A stretch of DNA of 6,913 nt from Proteobacteria bacterium UBA6921 (GCA_002450895.1 DKAR01000063.1:47846-54758); one strand, 5' to 3'. Counted from the first letter of the stretch, positions 1 to 5,659 are shown. A program made the numbers and translations. Notes: generated by a model not told the origin, from the letters alone.

Positions 1-176
1 GAATGGCAACGCTGTTCCTCCTCTGAAACGAGTCGCGCGCCAACGCGTTTTCCCGGGCGCAATCCCCAAAGATAGAGTCAAGTTGGACTGATCCGGTCCG
101 ATAGTACGTCGGTAATGCCAACGGAGCGCCCTGTTTTGGCGCGTCCCAACCGTACTCTCTGGCGGAGATCTGACTG
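1..176. other. Non-coding leader / possible divergent intergenic region
   Basis: No convincing complete gene is seen here. A short 5-bp hairpin (GCGCC at 126-130, GGCGC at 138-142, 7-nt loop) lies in what would be the 5' leader of the gene starting at 177. I found no convincing sigma-70 promoter for that gene. On the minus strand, AGGAGG (+ strand CCTCCT, 17-22) lies 7 nt upstream of a TTG codon (minus 9-7), so a divergent gene could begin at the window edge. Alternatively, + strand frame 2 is open from base 2 to a TGA at 89-91 and could be the last 29 codons of an upstream gene. The sequence here cannot decide between these. Confidence 0.35.
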
Positions 177-611
177 ATGCGTCGGTTTCTATTCGCGCTC
201 GGAATGAGCGTTTGGCTTGGATTCGGAATGCTCGGACATGCGGCGCATGCCGAAGTTGTTGTCGTCGGCAATTCCAATCTACCTGTTGATTCTCTTGATC
301 CTGATCTCTGCAAACGAATCTGGCTTGGCCAGATGAAGCATCTGAGCACCGGTGCTCCGGTTCGGCCCGTAGATCAAGCGGTTTCGAGCTCCGTACGTGA
401 CGAGTTCTATCTGAAATTGCTGGATAAGGCGCCTCAGCAGGTCAAGGCCTATTGGGCGCGCATTACGTTTACGGGGAAAGGCGAAGCCCCGCAGATGCTC
501 AACGACGACGCCGCCGTGAAGGCCTGGGTGAGCAGCCACCCGGATGCCATCGGGTATATCGATGCCGCGAAAGTCGACAACACCGTCAAGGTGTTGTTGC
601 GACTGAAGTGA
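177..611 (+). CDS. Small exported PstS-like (phosphate ABC transporter substrate-binding-like) protein
   Basis: This encodes a 144-aa protein with a Sec signal peptide: MRR n-region, hydrophobic residues 4-20, likely cleavage after HAAHA (residue 25). The mature part resembles the short PBP-like domain proteins often annotated as phosphate ABC transporter substrate-binding proteins. Visible family features are a KRIWLGQ segment (46-52), GAPVRPVDQ (59-67), R74-D-E-F, a Tyr-Trp (92-93) followed by FTGKGEAP (98-105), and the late AIGYID (124-129). Full PstS proteins are more than twice as long, so this is a single-lobe or minimal version, and phosphate binding is not shown. The start is supported by GGAGA at 164-168, 8 nt upstream of the ATG. 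No permease or ATPase gene is adjacent, which argues against a classical transporter role. The porin-like gene follows 50 nt downstream on the same strand, so an operon and a periplasmic/outer-membrane partnership are likely. Confidence 0.8.
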   Translation: MRRFLFALGMSVWLGFGMLGHAAHAEVVVVGNSNLPVDSLDPDLCKRIWLGQMKHLSTGAPVRPVDQAVSSSVRDEFYLKLLDKAPQQVKAYWARITFTGKGEAPQMLNDDAAVKAWVSSHPDAIGYIDAAKVDNTVKVLLRLK

Positions 612-661
612 GCCGGCCCATGAAAATCGCGTCGCGTAACGAATTGTTGGAGATGAGTGTG

Positions 662-1756
662 ATGACCAAACTCAAAACTGCGAAGATCCTGATGATGCCG
701 CTGGTGCCGCTTGCTATGGCATTGGCATCGACTCCCGCGCTGGCGGTCGACTTCGGAATTTTCTCGGATGTGTCCTATTCGTCGAGCACAGACGATGAGA
801 TGCCAGACGGCTTCGCGTTGGGACAATTCGACCTCTTCGCGTCACACCAGATTGGCGAGAATACTCGCGGATTCGTCGAGTTTGTCTTTGAAGGCGAGGG
901 CGGTGGATTTGTTGTCGATCTGGAACGGCTGTCAGTCCAGTATTCTTTTGACGAGCGATTCAGTCTTGCGGCGGGACGCTTCCATACGCCGATCGGTTAC
1001 TGGAACAACGTTTATCACCACGGTGCACTGCTGCAGGATACGGTCACACGGCCAAGTTTTATCGATTTCGAGGACGGCGCGGATGCCATTCTTCCGATGC
1101 ACACCGTCGGATTGTTTGCGACGGGTAGTTTCGAAACGGGGACGGGACAGATCGGTTACGAATTCATGATCGGAAACGGCGCGTCTATTGATACCTCGGC
1201 CACGGAGCGCCAATTGGACATGAACAATGTCGGCGACCCGGACAATTCAAAGGCGTTTGTGTTGCGTGTCAACTACGCACCGGAAAACGGAACCTGGGGA
1301 CTGGGCGTGTTCGGCATGCGCAACAGTATTTCCGAATCCGCGGAAGTCGGCGGCGTATTGCCGCGAGGGGAAACGCTGGTTGACCAGACAATCTTCGGCT
1401 TCGACGTCAGAGGCGAGTACCAGAATTTCGACGCCCTCGCGGAAGTCTATGTCATCAACAATGACAACAAGGTTGGACTTGCCGAGAAACACCAGGCGCG
1501 TGCCGCGTTCCTGCAAGCAGGTTATCGAATTGATCCGAAGTGGAAGGCGGTAGTGCGAACCGAGACTGTCCAGTCCGACGACGATGATGACTATTTCCTG
1601 CTGCTGGGAAGGCAGGACCATGACCATCGTGTCGTTGCCGTGCGATACGATATCGACGACAGCAGCGCCCTGAAGCTGCAGCTTGATCGCGCCATTCCCG
1701 AAACGGGTTCGGCCGAAAATACCTACACGTTGCAGTGGTCGTTCCTGATCCCGTAG
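662..1756 (+). CDS. Predicted outer-membrane beta-barrel (porin-like) protein
   Basis: This encodes a 364-aa exported protein without cysteine-based lipidation. From the ATG at 662 it has a clean signal peptide (MTKLKTAK, hydrophobic to residue 26, cleavage after TPALA at residue 28). The mature protein has alternating hydrophobic/polar stretches, many Gly and aromatic residues and acidic loops, as in porins. Examples are the RFSLAAGRFHTPIGYWN segment typical of barrel strands and turns, and a terminal strand ending LQWSFLIP. A run of five Asp (codons 1577-1591), then HDH, forms a strongly acidic loop. The 662 start is chosen because GGAGA at 649-653 is spaced 8 nt from it. In-frame ATGs at 653 (367 aa) and 620 (378 aa) are possible but have poorly placed ribosome sites. 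Substrate is not predictable; pairing with the PstS-like gene upstream makes an anion such as phosphate one guess. Confidence 0.75.
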   Translation: MTKLKTAKILMMPLVPLAMALASTPALAVDFGIFSDVSYSSSTDDEMPDGFALGQFDLFASHQIGENTRGFVEFVFEGEGGGFVVDLERLSVQYSFDERFSLAAGRFHTPIGYWNNVYHHGALLQDTVTRPSFIDFEDGADAILPMHTVGLFATGSFETGTGQIGYEFMIGNGASIDTSATERQLDMNNVGDPDNSKAFVLRVNYAPENGTWGLGVFGMRNSISESAEVGGVLPRGETLVDQTIFGFDVRGEYQNFDALAEVYVINNDNKVGLAEKHQARAAFLQAGYRIDPKWKAVVRTETVQSDDDDDYFLLLGRQDHDHRVVAVRYDIDDSSALKLQLDRAIPETGSAENTYTLQWSFLIP

Positions 1757-1766
1757 TTCAATTCTT

Positions 1767-1801
1767 GTGCTCACGCCGGCCCATGCGGCCCGCGTGAGCA
1801 C
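1767..1801 (+). terminator. Hairpin terminator-like structure after the porin-like gene
   Basis: A perfect 10-bp inverted repeat (GTGCTCACGC at 1767-1776, GCGTGAGCAC at 1792-1801) begins 10 nt after the stop codon. Its 15-nt loop contains a further GGCC/GGCC pairing. The stem is strong, but only TTGATC follows on the + strand, not a T-run, so it is a poor intrinsic terminator by the usual rule. It may instead protect the 3' end of the mRNA or act with another factor. Confidence 0.55.
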
Positions 1802-1829
1802 TTGATCCCCGTCAGTGTATTGATGTTAT
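1802..1829 (+). promoter_or_regulatory. Candidate sigma-70 promoter for the 127-aa gene
   Basis: TTGATC (1802-1807), 16 nt, then TGTTAT (1824-1829) is a moderate match to -35/-10 elements. Transcription would begin near 1836, only a few bases before the ATG at 1839, so the mRNA could be leaderless or nearly so. This fits the absence of a good Shine-Dalgarno there. The assignment is weak. Confidence 0.3.
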
Positions 1830-1838
1830 TGTGGATGC

Positions 1839-2222
1839 ATGGCGAAAACACTGCATCCGCGCCTTGTTGATATTCCGGTATTTGCATCGGGACCTGCGAG
1901 CGTTTCAGCCCAGCAATACAATCGGGCCCGACTCGCGGCGCTGCGGCTGGGTACCCCAATTTATTTGCATCTCCCTCCGCTCAAGCACATGGCCATAATT
2001 ATTGACGACGACGCATGGATCGTCGTCGATGAGATCCTGAGTGAGTATCCGATCGTTGCCTGGGTTGAATTTGACTCTGGTCATCGCGATTCCCTGCATG
2101 AGCCCTTGGCGTGTCGGCGCCTCTACTATCACGAACACGCTGAACGCATCATTGATACGGCGCTGACGACGATGGACGCGTTGCTGGCGGAACGTCTGGC
2201 GCCTGGCACAGCGGAGGGGTGA
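1839..2222 (+). CDS. Conserved-looking hypothetical cytoplasmic protein, 127 aa
   Basis: I do not recognise a named family. The product has no signal peptide and no membrane segment, so it is probably cytoplasmic. Residues 50-78 contain alternating hydrophobic stretches (AIIIDDDAWIVVDEIL, then YPIVAWVEF) that look like beta strands around an acidic DDD turn. Residues 82-100 hold a cluster of possible metal ligands or catalytic residues: H82, R83, D84, H87, E88, C92, H98, H100. A C-terminal amphipathic helix follows (about 99-119). No good Shine-Dalgarno precedes the ATG (only GTGGA at 1831-1835, 3 nt away), which may fit a leaderless transcript. It stands between a hairpin upstream and the cusF promoter downstream, so it is probably transcribed alone. 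Protein-like composition and a coherent fold pattern argue that it is a real gene. Confidence 0.65.
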   Translation: MAKTLHPRLVDIPVFASGPASVSAQQYNRARLAALRLGTPIYLHLPPLKHMAIIIDDDAWIVVDEILSEYPIVAWVEFDSGHRDSLHEPLACRRLYYHEHAERIIDTALTTMDALLAERLAPGTAEG

Positions 2223-2228
2223 GGCGGG

Positions 2229-2252
2229 GTCCCGCGATCTCGGGGTAGTTTT
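2229..2252 (+). terminator. Weak candidate terminator after the 127-aa gene
   Basis: CCCG (2231-2234) pairs with CGGG (2241-2244) across a 6-nt loop. Two possible G-T wobble pairs extend the stem, and AGTTTT (2247-2252) follows. The stem is short and the T-run is only four bases, so this may be inefficient. It starts a few bases after the stop codon at 2220-2222, the expected place. Confidence 0.3.
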
Positions 2253-2255
2253 GGC

Positions 2256-2285
2256 TTGACCCGGCTCGGAGGCCGATGTTTTACT
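2256..2285 (+). promoter_or_regulatory. Sigma-70-type promoter of the cusF-like gene
   Basis: TTGACC (2256-2261, 5 of 6 consensus) is followed by an 18-nt spacer and TTTACT (2280-2285, 4 of 6). A TG at 2277-2278 gives an extended -10. Start of transcription is predicted near 2292, about 48 nt before the ATG. The spacer carries a small dyad, CGGC (2262-2265) and GCCG (2272-2275), in the position where MerR-family regulators bind. However, the sequence does not match the CueR operator well and the spacer is shorter than the usual 19-20 nt, so the regulator is unknown. Confidence 0.55.
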
Positions 2286-2309
2286 GCAAGTCCGCATCCA
2301 GACGGGCTG

Positions 2310-2321
2310 TAGTAAATACTA
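2310..2321. repeat. Palindrome TAGTA-AA-TACTA in the cusF leader
   Basis: A perfect 5-bp inverted repeat with a 2-nt centre lies between the predicted transcription start and the Shine-Dalgarno (2326-2332). Its tiny loop makes an RNA hairpin unlikely, so a protein-binding site in DNA is the more natural reading. It could also be chance, being short and AT-rich. Confidence 0.3.
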
Positions 2322-2339
2322 ATTCGGGAGGGTCTATTC

Positions 2340-2633
2340 ATGTCCAAATTGAGCAAGTTGTTTGCAGTTTCGGCTGTCTTGCTGTCTTTCTCCGCCTATG
2401 CAGAGGATTATCCCGGCGAAGGCACCGTGAATGCGGTCAAATCGAGCGAAAAGAAGCTGACGATTTCCCATGGCCCCATTAAAGGTCTGATGGACGCCAT
2501 GACGATGGATTTCGCGGTCGCGGATCCGGCGATGCTTGATGAAGTCAAGAAAGGCTCCAAAATCAAATTTGTCTTGACCAAGGAAAAGGATGGAAAGCTG
2601 GTTATTTCCGACCTCGAGCCGATCGGGAAATAA
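2340..2633 (+). CDS. cusF: CusF-like periplasmic copper/silver-binding protein
   Basis: This encodes a 97-aa exported metallochaperone-like protein of the CusF family, a small OB-fold that carries Cu(I)/Ag(I) in the periplasm to the CusCBA pump. The signal peptide spans residues 1-21 (cleavage SAYA|ED). The mature 76 residues match the family: GEGTVNAV opening strand (26-33), KKLTISHGPI (38-47), the AMTMDF metal-binding strand (53-58), then KKGSKIKFVL (70-79). Expected ligands H44, M54 and M56 are present. E. coli CusF uses a Trp between the His and the Met pair for a cation-pi contact; here that stretch is GLMDA (49-53), one residue shorter and without Trp, with M51 close by. The Shine-Dalgarno GGGAGGG (2326-2332) is very strong and 7 nt from the ATG. 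The gene has its own promoter and terminator, unlike E. coli where cusF lies inside cusCFBA. Confidence 0.9.
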   Translation: MSKLSKLFAVSAVLLSFSAYAEDYPGEGTVNAVKSSEKKLTISHGPIKGLMDAMTMDFAVADPAMLDEVKKGSKIKFVLTKEKDGKLVISDLEPIGK

Positions 2634-2652
2634 TTTTTCGAGGAAGAATCTG

Positions 2653-2691
2653 CCGCGCGCTGGTCGTCCGATCGGTGCGCGGTTTGTTTTT
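2653..2691 (+). terminator. Intrinsic terminator of the cusF-like gene
   Basis: CCGCGC (2653-2658) pairs with GCGCGG (2677-2682). The loop contains a further self-complementary CCGATCGG. It is followed directly by TTTGTTTTT (2683-2691). This stem plus T-run begins 19 nt after the cusF stop and should separate cusF transcription from the downstream efflux operon. Confidence 0.75.
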
Positions 2692-2698
2692 AGGGAAA

Positions 2699-2748
2699 CG
2701 GAATCCCCCTTCCGCAGTCTGCCGAATCCATGCGCAACGCGGGCATGG
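2699..2748. promoter_or_regulatory. Two inverted repeats upstream of the efflux operon, candidate operators
   Basis: CGGAA-N6-TTCCG (2699-2703 and 2710-2714) and CCATGC-N9-GCATGG (2728-2733 and 2743-2748) are perfect dyads in the 133 nt between the cusF terminator and the cusC start. The second has 6-bp arms over 21 bp, a size fitting a dimeric regulator. Neither resembles the E. coli CusR box or a typical CueR site. I could not identify a confident -35/-10 pair nearby, so their role as operators is inferred from position alone. Confidence 0.35.
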
Positions 2749-2792
2749 TACTTTCGGAGTGCGACCCGGACGATGAAGCCTTCGTGGCCCGG

Positions 2793-2820
2793 GGAGGGAA
2801 TTCAGCGAAATCTGAAATTC
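2793..2820 (+). promoter_or_regulatory. Possible hairpin-bridged ribosome binding site for cusC
   Basis: The Shine-Dalgarno-like GGAGG (2793-2797) lies 27 nt before the ATG at 2825, too far for normal use. Between them, GAATTCAG (2798-2805) can pair with CTGAAATTC (2812-2820) with one bulged A and a 6-nt loop. If that stem forms, the effective gap shrinks to about 4 nt. No other good ribosome site precedes this ATG. Confidence 0.35.
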
Positions 2821-2824
2821 GCCG

Positions 2825-4273
2825 ATGAATGGGTTTGATCAGGGTGAATTGAGTTCAGACGTGCTGGCAGGTAGCTTTCAAGAAAACAGGGTAAGCGTAG
2901 CGCGAGACGTTTGTTTTGCGTTGCTCCTGCTGTTTTCATTTTCCGGTGCCGTCGCTGCGGACCTTGATGCGGATATCCTGCGCCTAATTGAAGGTGAGGA
3001 CGCCGGTCGCCGGACGGAGTCCCCACCCATTCAGGAGCCGCCGCGTACCACGGCGCCCGGTATTTCGCGGCGCGAGGTGACCACGTCAGTTTTGACGTTG
3101 CAGGAAATCGAACGCGCTGCCGTCGAGATCGATCCGACCGCGCGGGCGGCTACAGATCGCGCCGACGCTTTTGAGCAACAGTCCAGCGCGGCAAAGCGCC
3201 TAGCTGATCCCAAGTTAAAGATGGCCGTCAATGGTTATCCGACCAGTTCGCGACCCGAAGGGGAGGACAGCTATTTTCTCGTGCTTGGAATTCAGCAAGA
3301 GGTAATGCCTCAATCCCGGCGCGACGCGGAGTCCGACAAGATGGCGGCCATGGCCGACGCTCAAAACGCAAAGGCCATGAAGCAAAAATTGTGGGCGCTG
3401 CGATCGGCACGGCTGGCCTGGCTCGAAGTCTACCTGCGCCATCACTCAATTATCATCATTCGGCAGACACAGCGCCTGATGGCACAGGTCGTCCAGATCA
3501 TCCAAAACCGCTACCGCGTTGGTTCGAGCATGCAGGCCGATCTGCTCACGGCGCAGCTTGAGCTGAGCAAAATGAGGGATGAAGAAACGGCCATGGAGGC
3601 GATGCGGGAAGAGGCAGTGGGCGAACTGGGAAAGTGGGCGGGCCCCACCGCGCTGACGCGCAGTCTGGCCCTGGATGACTTTGAATTCCCTGTCTTCGAT
3701 CAGGCCAAGCTGGAAGCGGCTCTGGACCGGCATCCGGCACTTCAGGTGATGGAGCACGAAGCAACGGCAGCGCAACACGGCGTCGAATTTGCCCGCGCCC
3801 AGGCGGATGCGGGGTACATGCTTGAGTTTGAGTCCATGTGGATGAAGTCCGCGACGGAAGGGACGAAGAGCGATTCAGTGTCGGCTGGCATTACAATTCA
3901 GCTGCCTTTCTTCAGGAAAAACCTTCAGGATCGCTGGCTTGCCGCGGCTGAAAAAGAATATAATGCGGCTCAGCTTTCGGTCGACGATGAGAAACGCGAC
4001 CTTAAGCGCATGCTGGATCAGGAACTTGCCAGCTGGAAACGGTCAGACGAGCGCATGTCGTTCTATCGCGATACGGTCCTGCCCCAATCCAGCCAGAATG
4101 CGCAAACGAGCCTGCGCTCCTATCAGTCGCAAGCGGCTGACTTCACTCAAATGATGCGTGCGCGCCAGATGGAACTGGAAAGCAAGCTCGAGGCCCTGCG
4201 TTTGCTCGTCAGTCGCGCAAAGGCCCACGTGAATCTGTTGTATCTGGCGGGGGACGGTGTTTCGGGTCCATAA
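2825..4273 (+). CDS. cusC: TolC-family outer-membrane channel of a Cu/Ag efflux system (CusC-like)
   Basis: This encodes a 482-aa outer-membrane efflux protein that would form the trimeric exit duct for the CusBA pump. A hydrophobic signal core spans residues 29-43, with cleavage likely after A45; it follows a long 25-residue n-region. No lipobox is seen, whereas E. coli CusC is a lipoprotein. Two OEP repeats follow: about 88-290, with the characteristic YRVGSSMQADLL and AQLEL helix, and about 296-475, with RHPAL, the strand segment SVSAGITIQLPFF and long helices rich in Ala, Glu and Arg. Length fits the family. ATG 2825 is the first possible start, since an in-frame TGA lies at 2813-2815. 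GTG 2861 or TTG 2849 would shorten the odd n-region. It is first in a same-strand series with the adaptor and pump genes, which supports assignment to this operon rather than a generic TolC. Confidence 0.88.
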   Translation: MNGFDQGELSSDVLAGSFQENRVSVARDVCFALLLLFSFSGAVAADLDADILRLIEGEDAGRRTESPPIQEPPRTTAPGISRREVTTSVLTLQEIERAAVEIDPTARAATDRADAFEQQSSAAKRLADPKLKMAVNGYPTSSRPEGEDSYFLVLGIQQEVMPQSRRDAESDKMAAMADAQNAKAMKQKLWALRSARLAWLEVYLRHHSIIIIRQTQRLMAQVVQIIQNRYRVGSSMQADLLTAQLELSKMRDEETAMEAMREEAVGELGKWAGPTALTRSLALDDFEFPVFDQAKLEAALDRHPALQVMEHEATAAQHGVEFARAQADAGYMLEFESMWMKSATEGTKSDSVSAGITIQLPFFRKNLQDRWLAAAEKEYNAAQLSVDDEKRDLKRMLDQELASWKRSDERMSFYRDTVLPQSSQNAQTSLRSYQSQAADFTQMMRARQMELESKLEALRLLVSRAKAHVNLLYLAGDGVSGP

Positions 4274-4284
4274 CAGTCCGAAGC

Positions 4285-4317
4285 AATTCGCCAGTCCGCA
4301 GTGCTGGCGATCGAATT
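4285..4317 (+). repeat. Intergenic hairpin between cusC and cusB
   Basis: AATTCGCCAG (4285-4294) can pair with CTGG (4304-4307) and CGAATT (4312-4317), leaving a 4-nt bulge at 4308-4311. Alternatively CGCCAG (4289-4294) pairs perfectly with CTGGCG (4304-4309). No T-run follows, so termination is unlikely. A role in mRNA processing or in setting the ratio of channel to pump is possible. The 81-nt gap is otherwise featureless. Confidence 0.45.
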
Positions 4318-4354
4318 TGAAGGCAGTTTATTCGAGCGATCGTAAGCAACTGAA

Positions 4355-5659
4355 ATGACACTTCTCCAAAAACAAGTCCTCATTGCTGTTCTGCTGATCG
4401 CTTCGGCGTTTGCATTTCGTCACTACATGACGAAACCATCTCCCACGTCCGCGCGCGTTGCATCCAAAGAACAGGCCCCGGTCACCGCCATGCCATCCGC
4501 TTCAATGGATACTGCTCCAGTGTCCACGACGACCAGTGACAATGGGACGGAAACAGCCGTTGAGCACGCAAAGAAACACATGGACTCATCTTACGTGTGT
4601 CCCATGCATCCAAGCATTGTTTCGAAAGAACCCGGTACGTGTCCGATTTGCGGCATGGATCTGGTTTCTGTGGAGAGCGGCGGCGAGGCTGAAACGGTAA
4701 CCGTGGCCCCCGGCATCATTAACATGCTCGGAGTGAGAACAGAGCAGGTGAAACGGCGAACCTTGTATCGACGCATCGACAGCGTCGGCTATGTCGGTTT
4801 CGACGAAAATCACATTCGCTCGATCAGCCTGCGTGTCGAGGGGTGGGTCGAGCGTTTGAATGTGAAGAACGTCGGAACGCGAGTCCATCGCGGCGAACCG
4901 CTGTTCGAAATCTATTCGCCGATGCTCGTCAATGCACAGGAAGAATTCGTCACCGCGTTAAATTCAGGCAGCGAAGACCTCATCGCCGCGTCAATGGGGC
5001 GCCTGATTGCGTTGGGGCTCACTCAGGATCAGGTTCACGAACTGGAGCGAACGCAAAAAGTAAATCAGACCGTTCGTTTCGATGCGCCGCAGGACGGAAT
5101 CGTGTCCGAGCTCAAGGTGCGCGAAGGGGCGTTCATCATGCCCGCGGCCCCCATCGTGAATCTGGTCGATTTGTCCACGGTCTGGCTGATCGTTGATGTT
5201 TTCGAACGTCAGGCGGAGTGGGTGAAAGTCGGGAACAAGGCGGAAGCTGTACTGGCGTTTATTCCGGATAAAACGTGGGAAGGAACGGTGGACTACATCT
5301 ACCCAAGCCTCGATCCCAAAACGCGCAGCCTGCAGGTGCGAATTCGCTTCGACAATCCGGACGAAGCGTTGAAACCGAACATGTACGCCGATGTGAAGAT
5401 ATTTGCGGCCCCGAAGCGTGACGCGCTGAGCGTGCCGCGCGAAGCGGTGATTCGCACAGGTGACGGAGACCGTGTCATCGTCGCACTTGGCGGTGGACGG
5501 TTCAAACCCGCCGCGGTTCGTTCCGGCATGGAAACGAATGATCGAATCGAAATCCTCGATGGAATCGAAGAAGGTTCCGACGTCGTCGTATCCAGTCAGT
5601 TTCTCATCGACTCTGAAAGCAGTCTGCGCGCCGCGCTCATGCGCATGAGCGGCATCTAG
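4355..5659 (+). CDS. cusB: Cu/Ag RND efflux periplasmic adaptor (CusB) with N-terminal heavy-metal-binding domain
   Basis: This encodes a 434-aa membrane fusion protein that links the inner-membrane pump to the outer-membrane channel. Residues 7-21 form an N-terminal membrane anchor or uncleaved signal. A Ser/Thr/Pro-rich linker with Met at 25, 46, 51 and 76 leads to a heavy-metal-binding domain at about 80-104, with CPMHP (82-86) and CPICGMDL (96-103). Then come the first lipoyl half (about 154-188), a short helical hairpin (189-236), the second lipoyl half (239-275, DAPQDGIVSEL), a beta-barrel (about 276-350, VWLIVDVFE, then DPKTRSLQVRI) and a membrane-proximal domain to the end. Compared with E. 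coli CusB, the metal-binding domain is an added module known from many CusB/CzcB-type proteins. The Shine-Dalgarno is weak (TAAG at 4343-4346). The stop is 18 nt before cusA. Confidence 0.95.
   Translation: MTLLQKQVLIAVLLIASAFAFRHYMTKPSPTSARVASKEQAPVTAMPSASMDTAPVSTTTSDNGTETAVEHAKKHMDSSYVCPMHPSIVSKEPGTCPICGMDLVSVESGGEAETVTVAPGIINMLGVRTEQVKRRTLYRRIDSVGYVGFDENHIRSISLRVEGWVERLNVKNVGTRVHRGEPLFEIYSPMLVNAQEEFVTALNSGSEDLIAASMGRLIALGLTQDQVHELERTQKVNQTVRFDAPQDGIVSELKVREGAFIMPAAPIVNLVDLSTVWLIVDVFERQAEWVKVGNKAEAVLAFIPDKTWEGTVDYIYPSLDPKTRSLQVRIRFDNPDEALKPNMYADVKIFAAPKRDALSVPREAVIRTGDGDRVIVALGGGRFKPAAVRSGMETNDRIEILDGIEEGSDVVVSSQFLIDSESSLRAALMRMSGI

Noticed and set aside
1..176. Riboswitch in the leader of the PstS-like gene
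   Set aside because: Only a 5-bp hairpin (126-142) is evident. I could not match the region to any known riboswitch consensus.
452..661. N-terminal extension of the porin-like reading frame back to ATG 452
   Set aside because: It overlaps the PstS-like gene in another frame, has Arg-rich non-membrane composition, and would bury the clear signal peptide starting at 662.
1247..1801. 184-codon open frame on the minus strand
   Set aside because: It is antisense to the porin-like gene, starts inside the hairpin at 1767-1801, and has no recognisable domain.
2256..2285. CueR or other MerR-family operator at the cusF promoter
   Set aside because: The -35 TTGACC and spacer dyad are suggestive, but the CCTTCC/GGAAGG arms of CueR sites are absent and the spacer is 18 nt rather than 19-20, so no regulator was named.
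2590..2838. 82-codon + strand open frame between cusF and cusC
   Set aside because: It starts inside cusF in another frame, runs through the intrinsic terminator, lacks a ribosome site and has low-quality, Arg/Ser/Pro-rich composition.
3446..3778. 110-codon minus-strand open frame
   Set aside because: It is antisense to the TolC-family gene, with no domain features.
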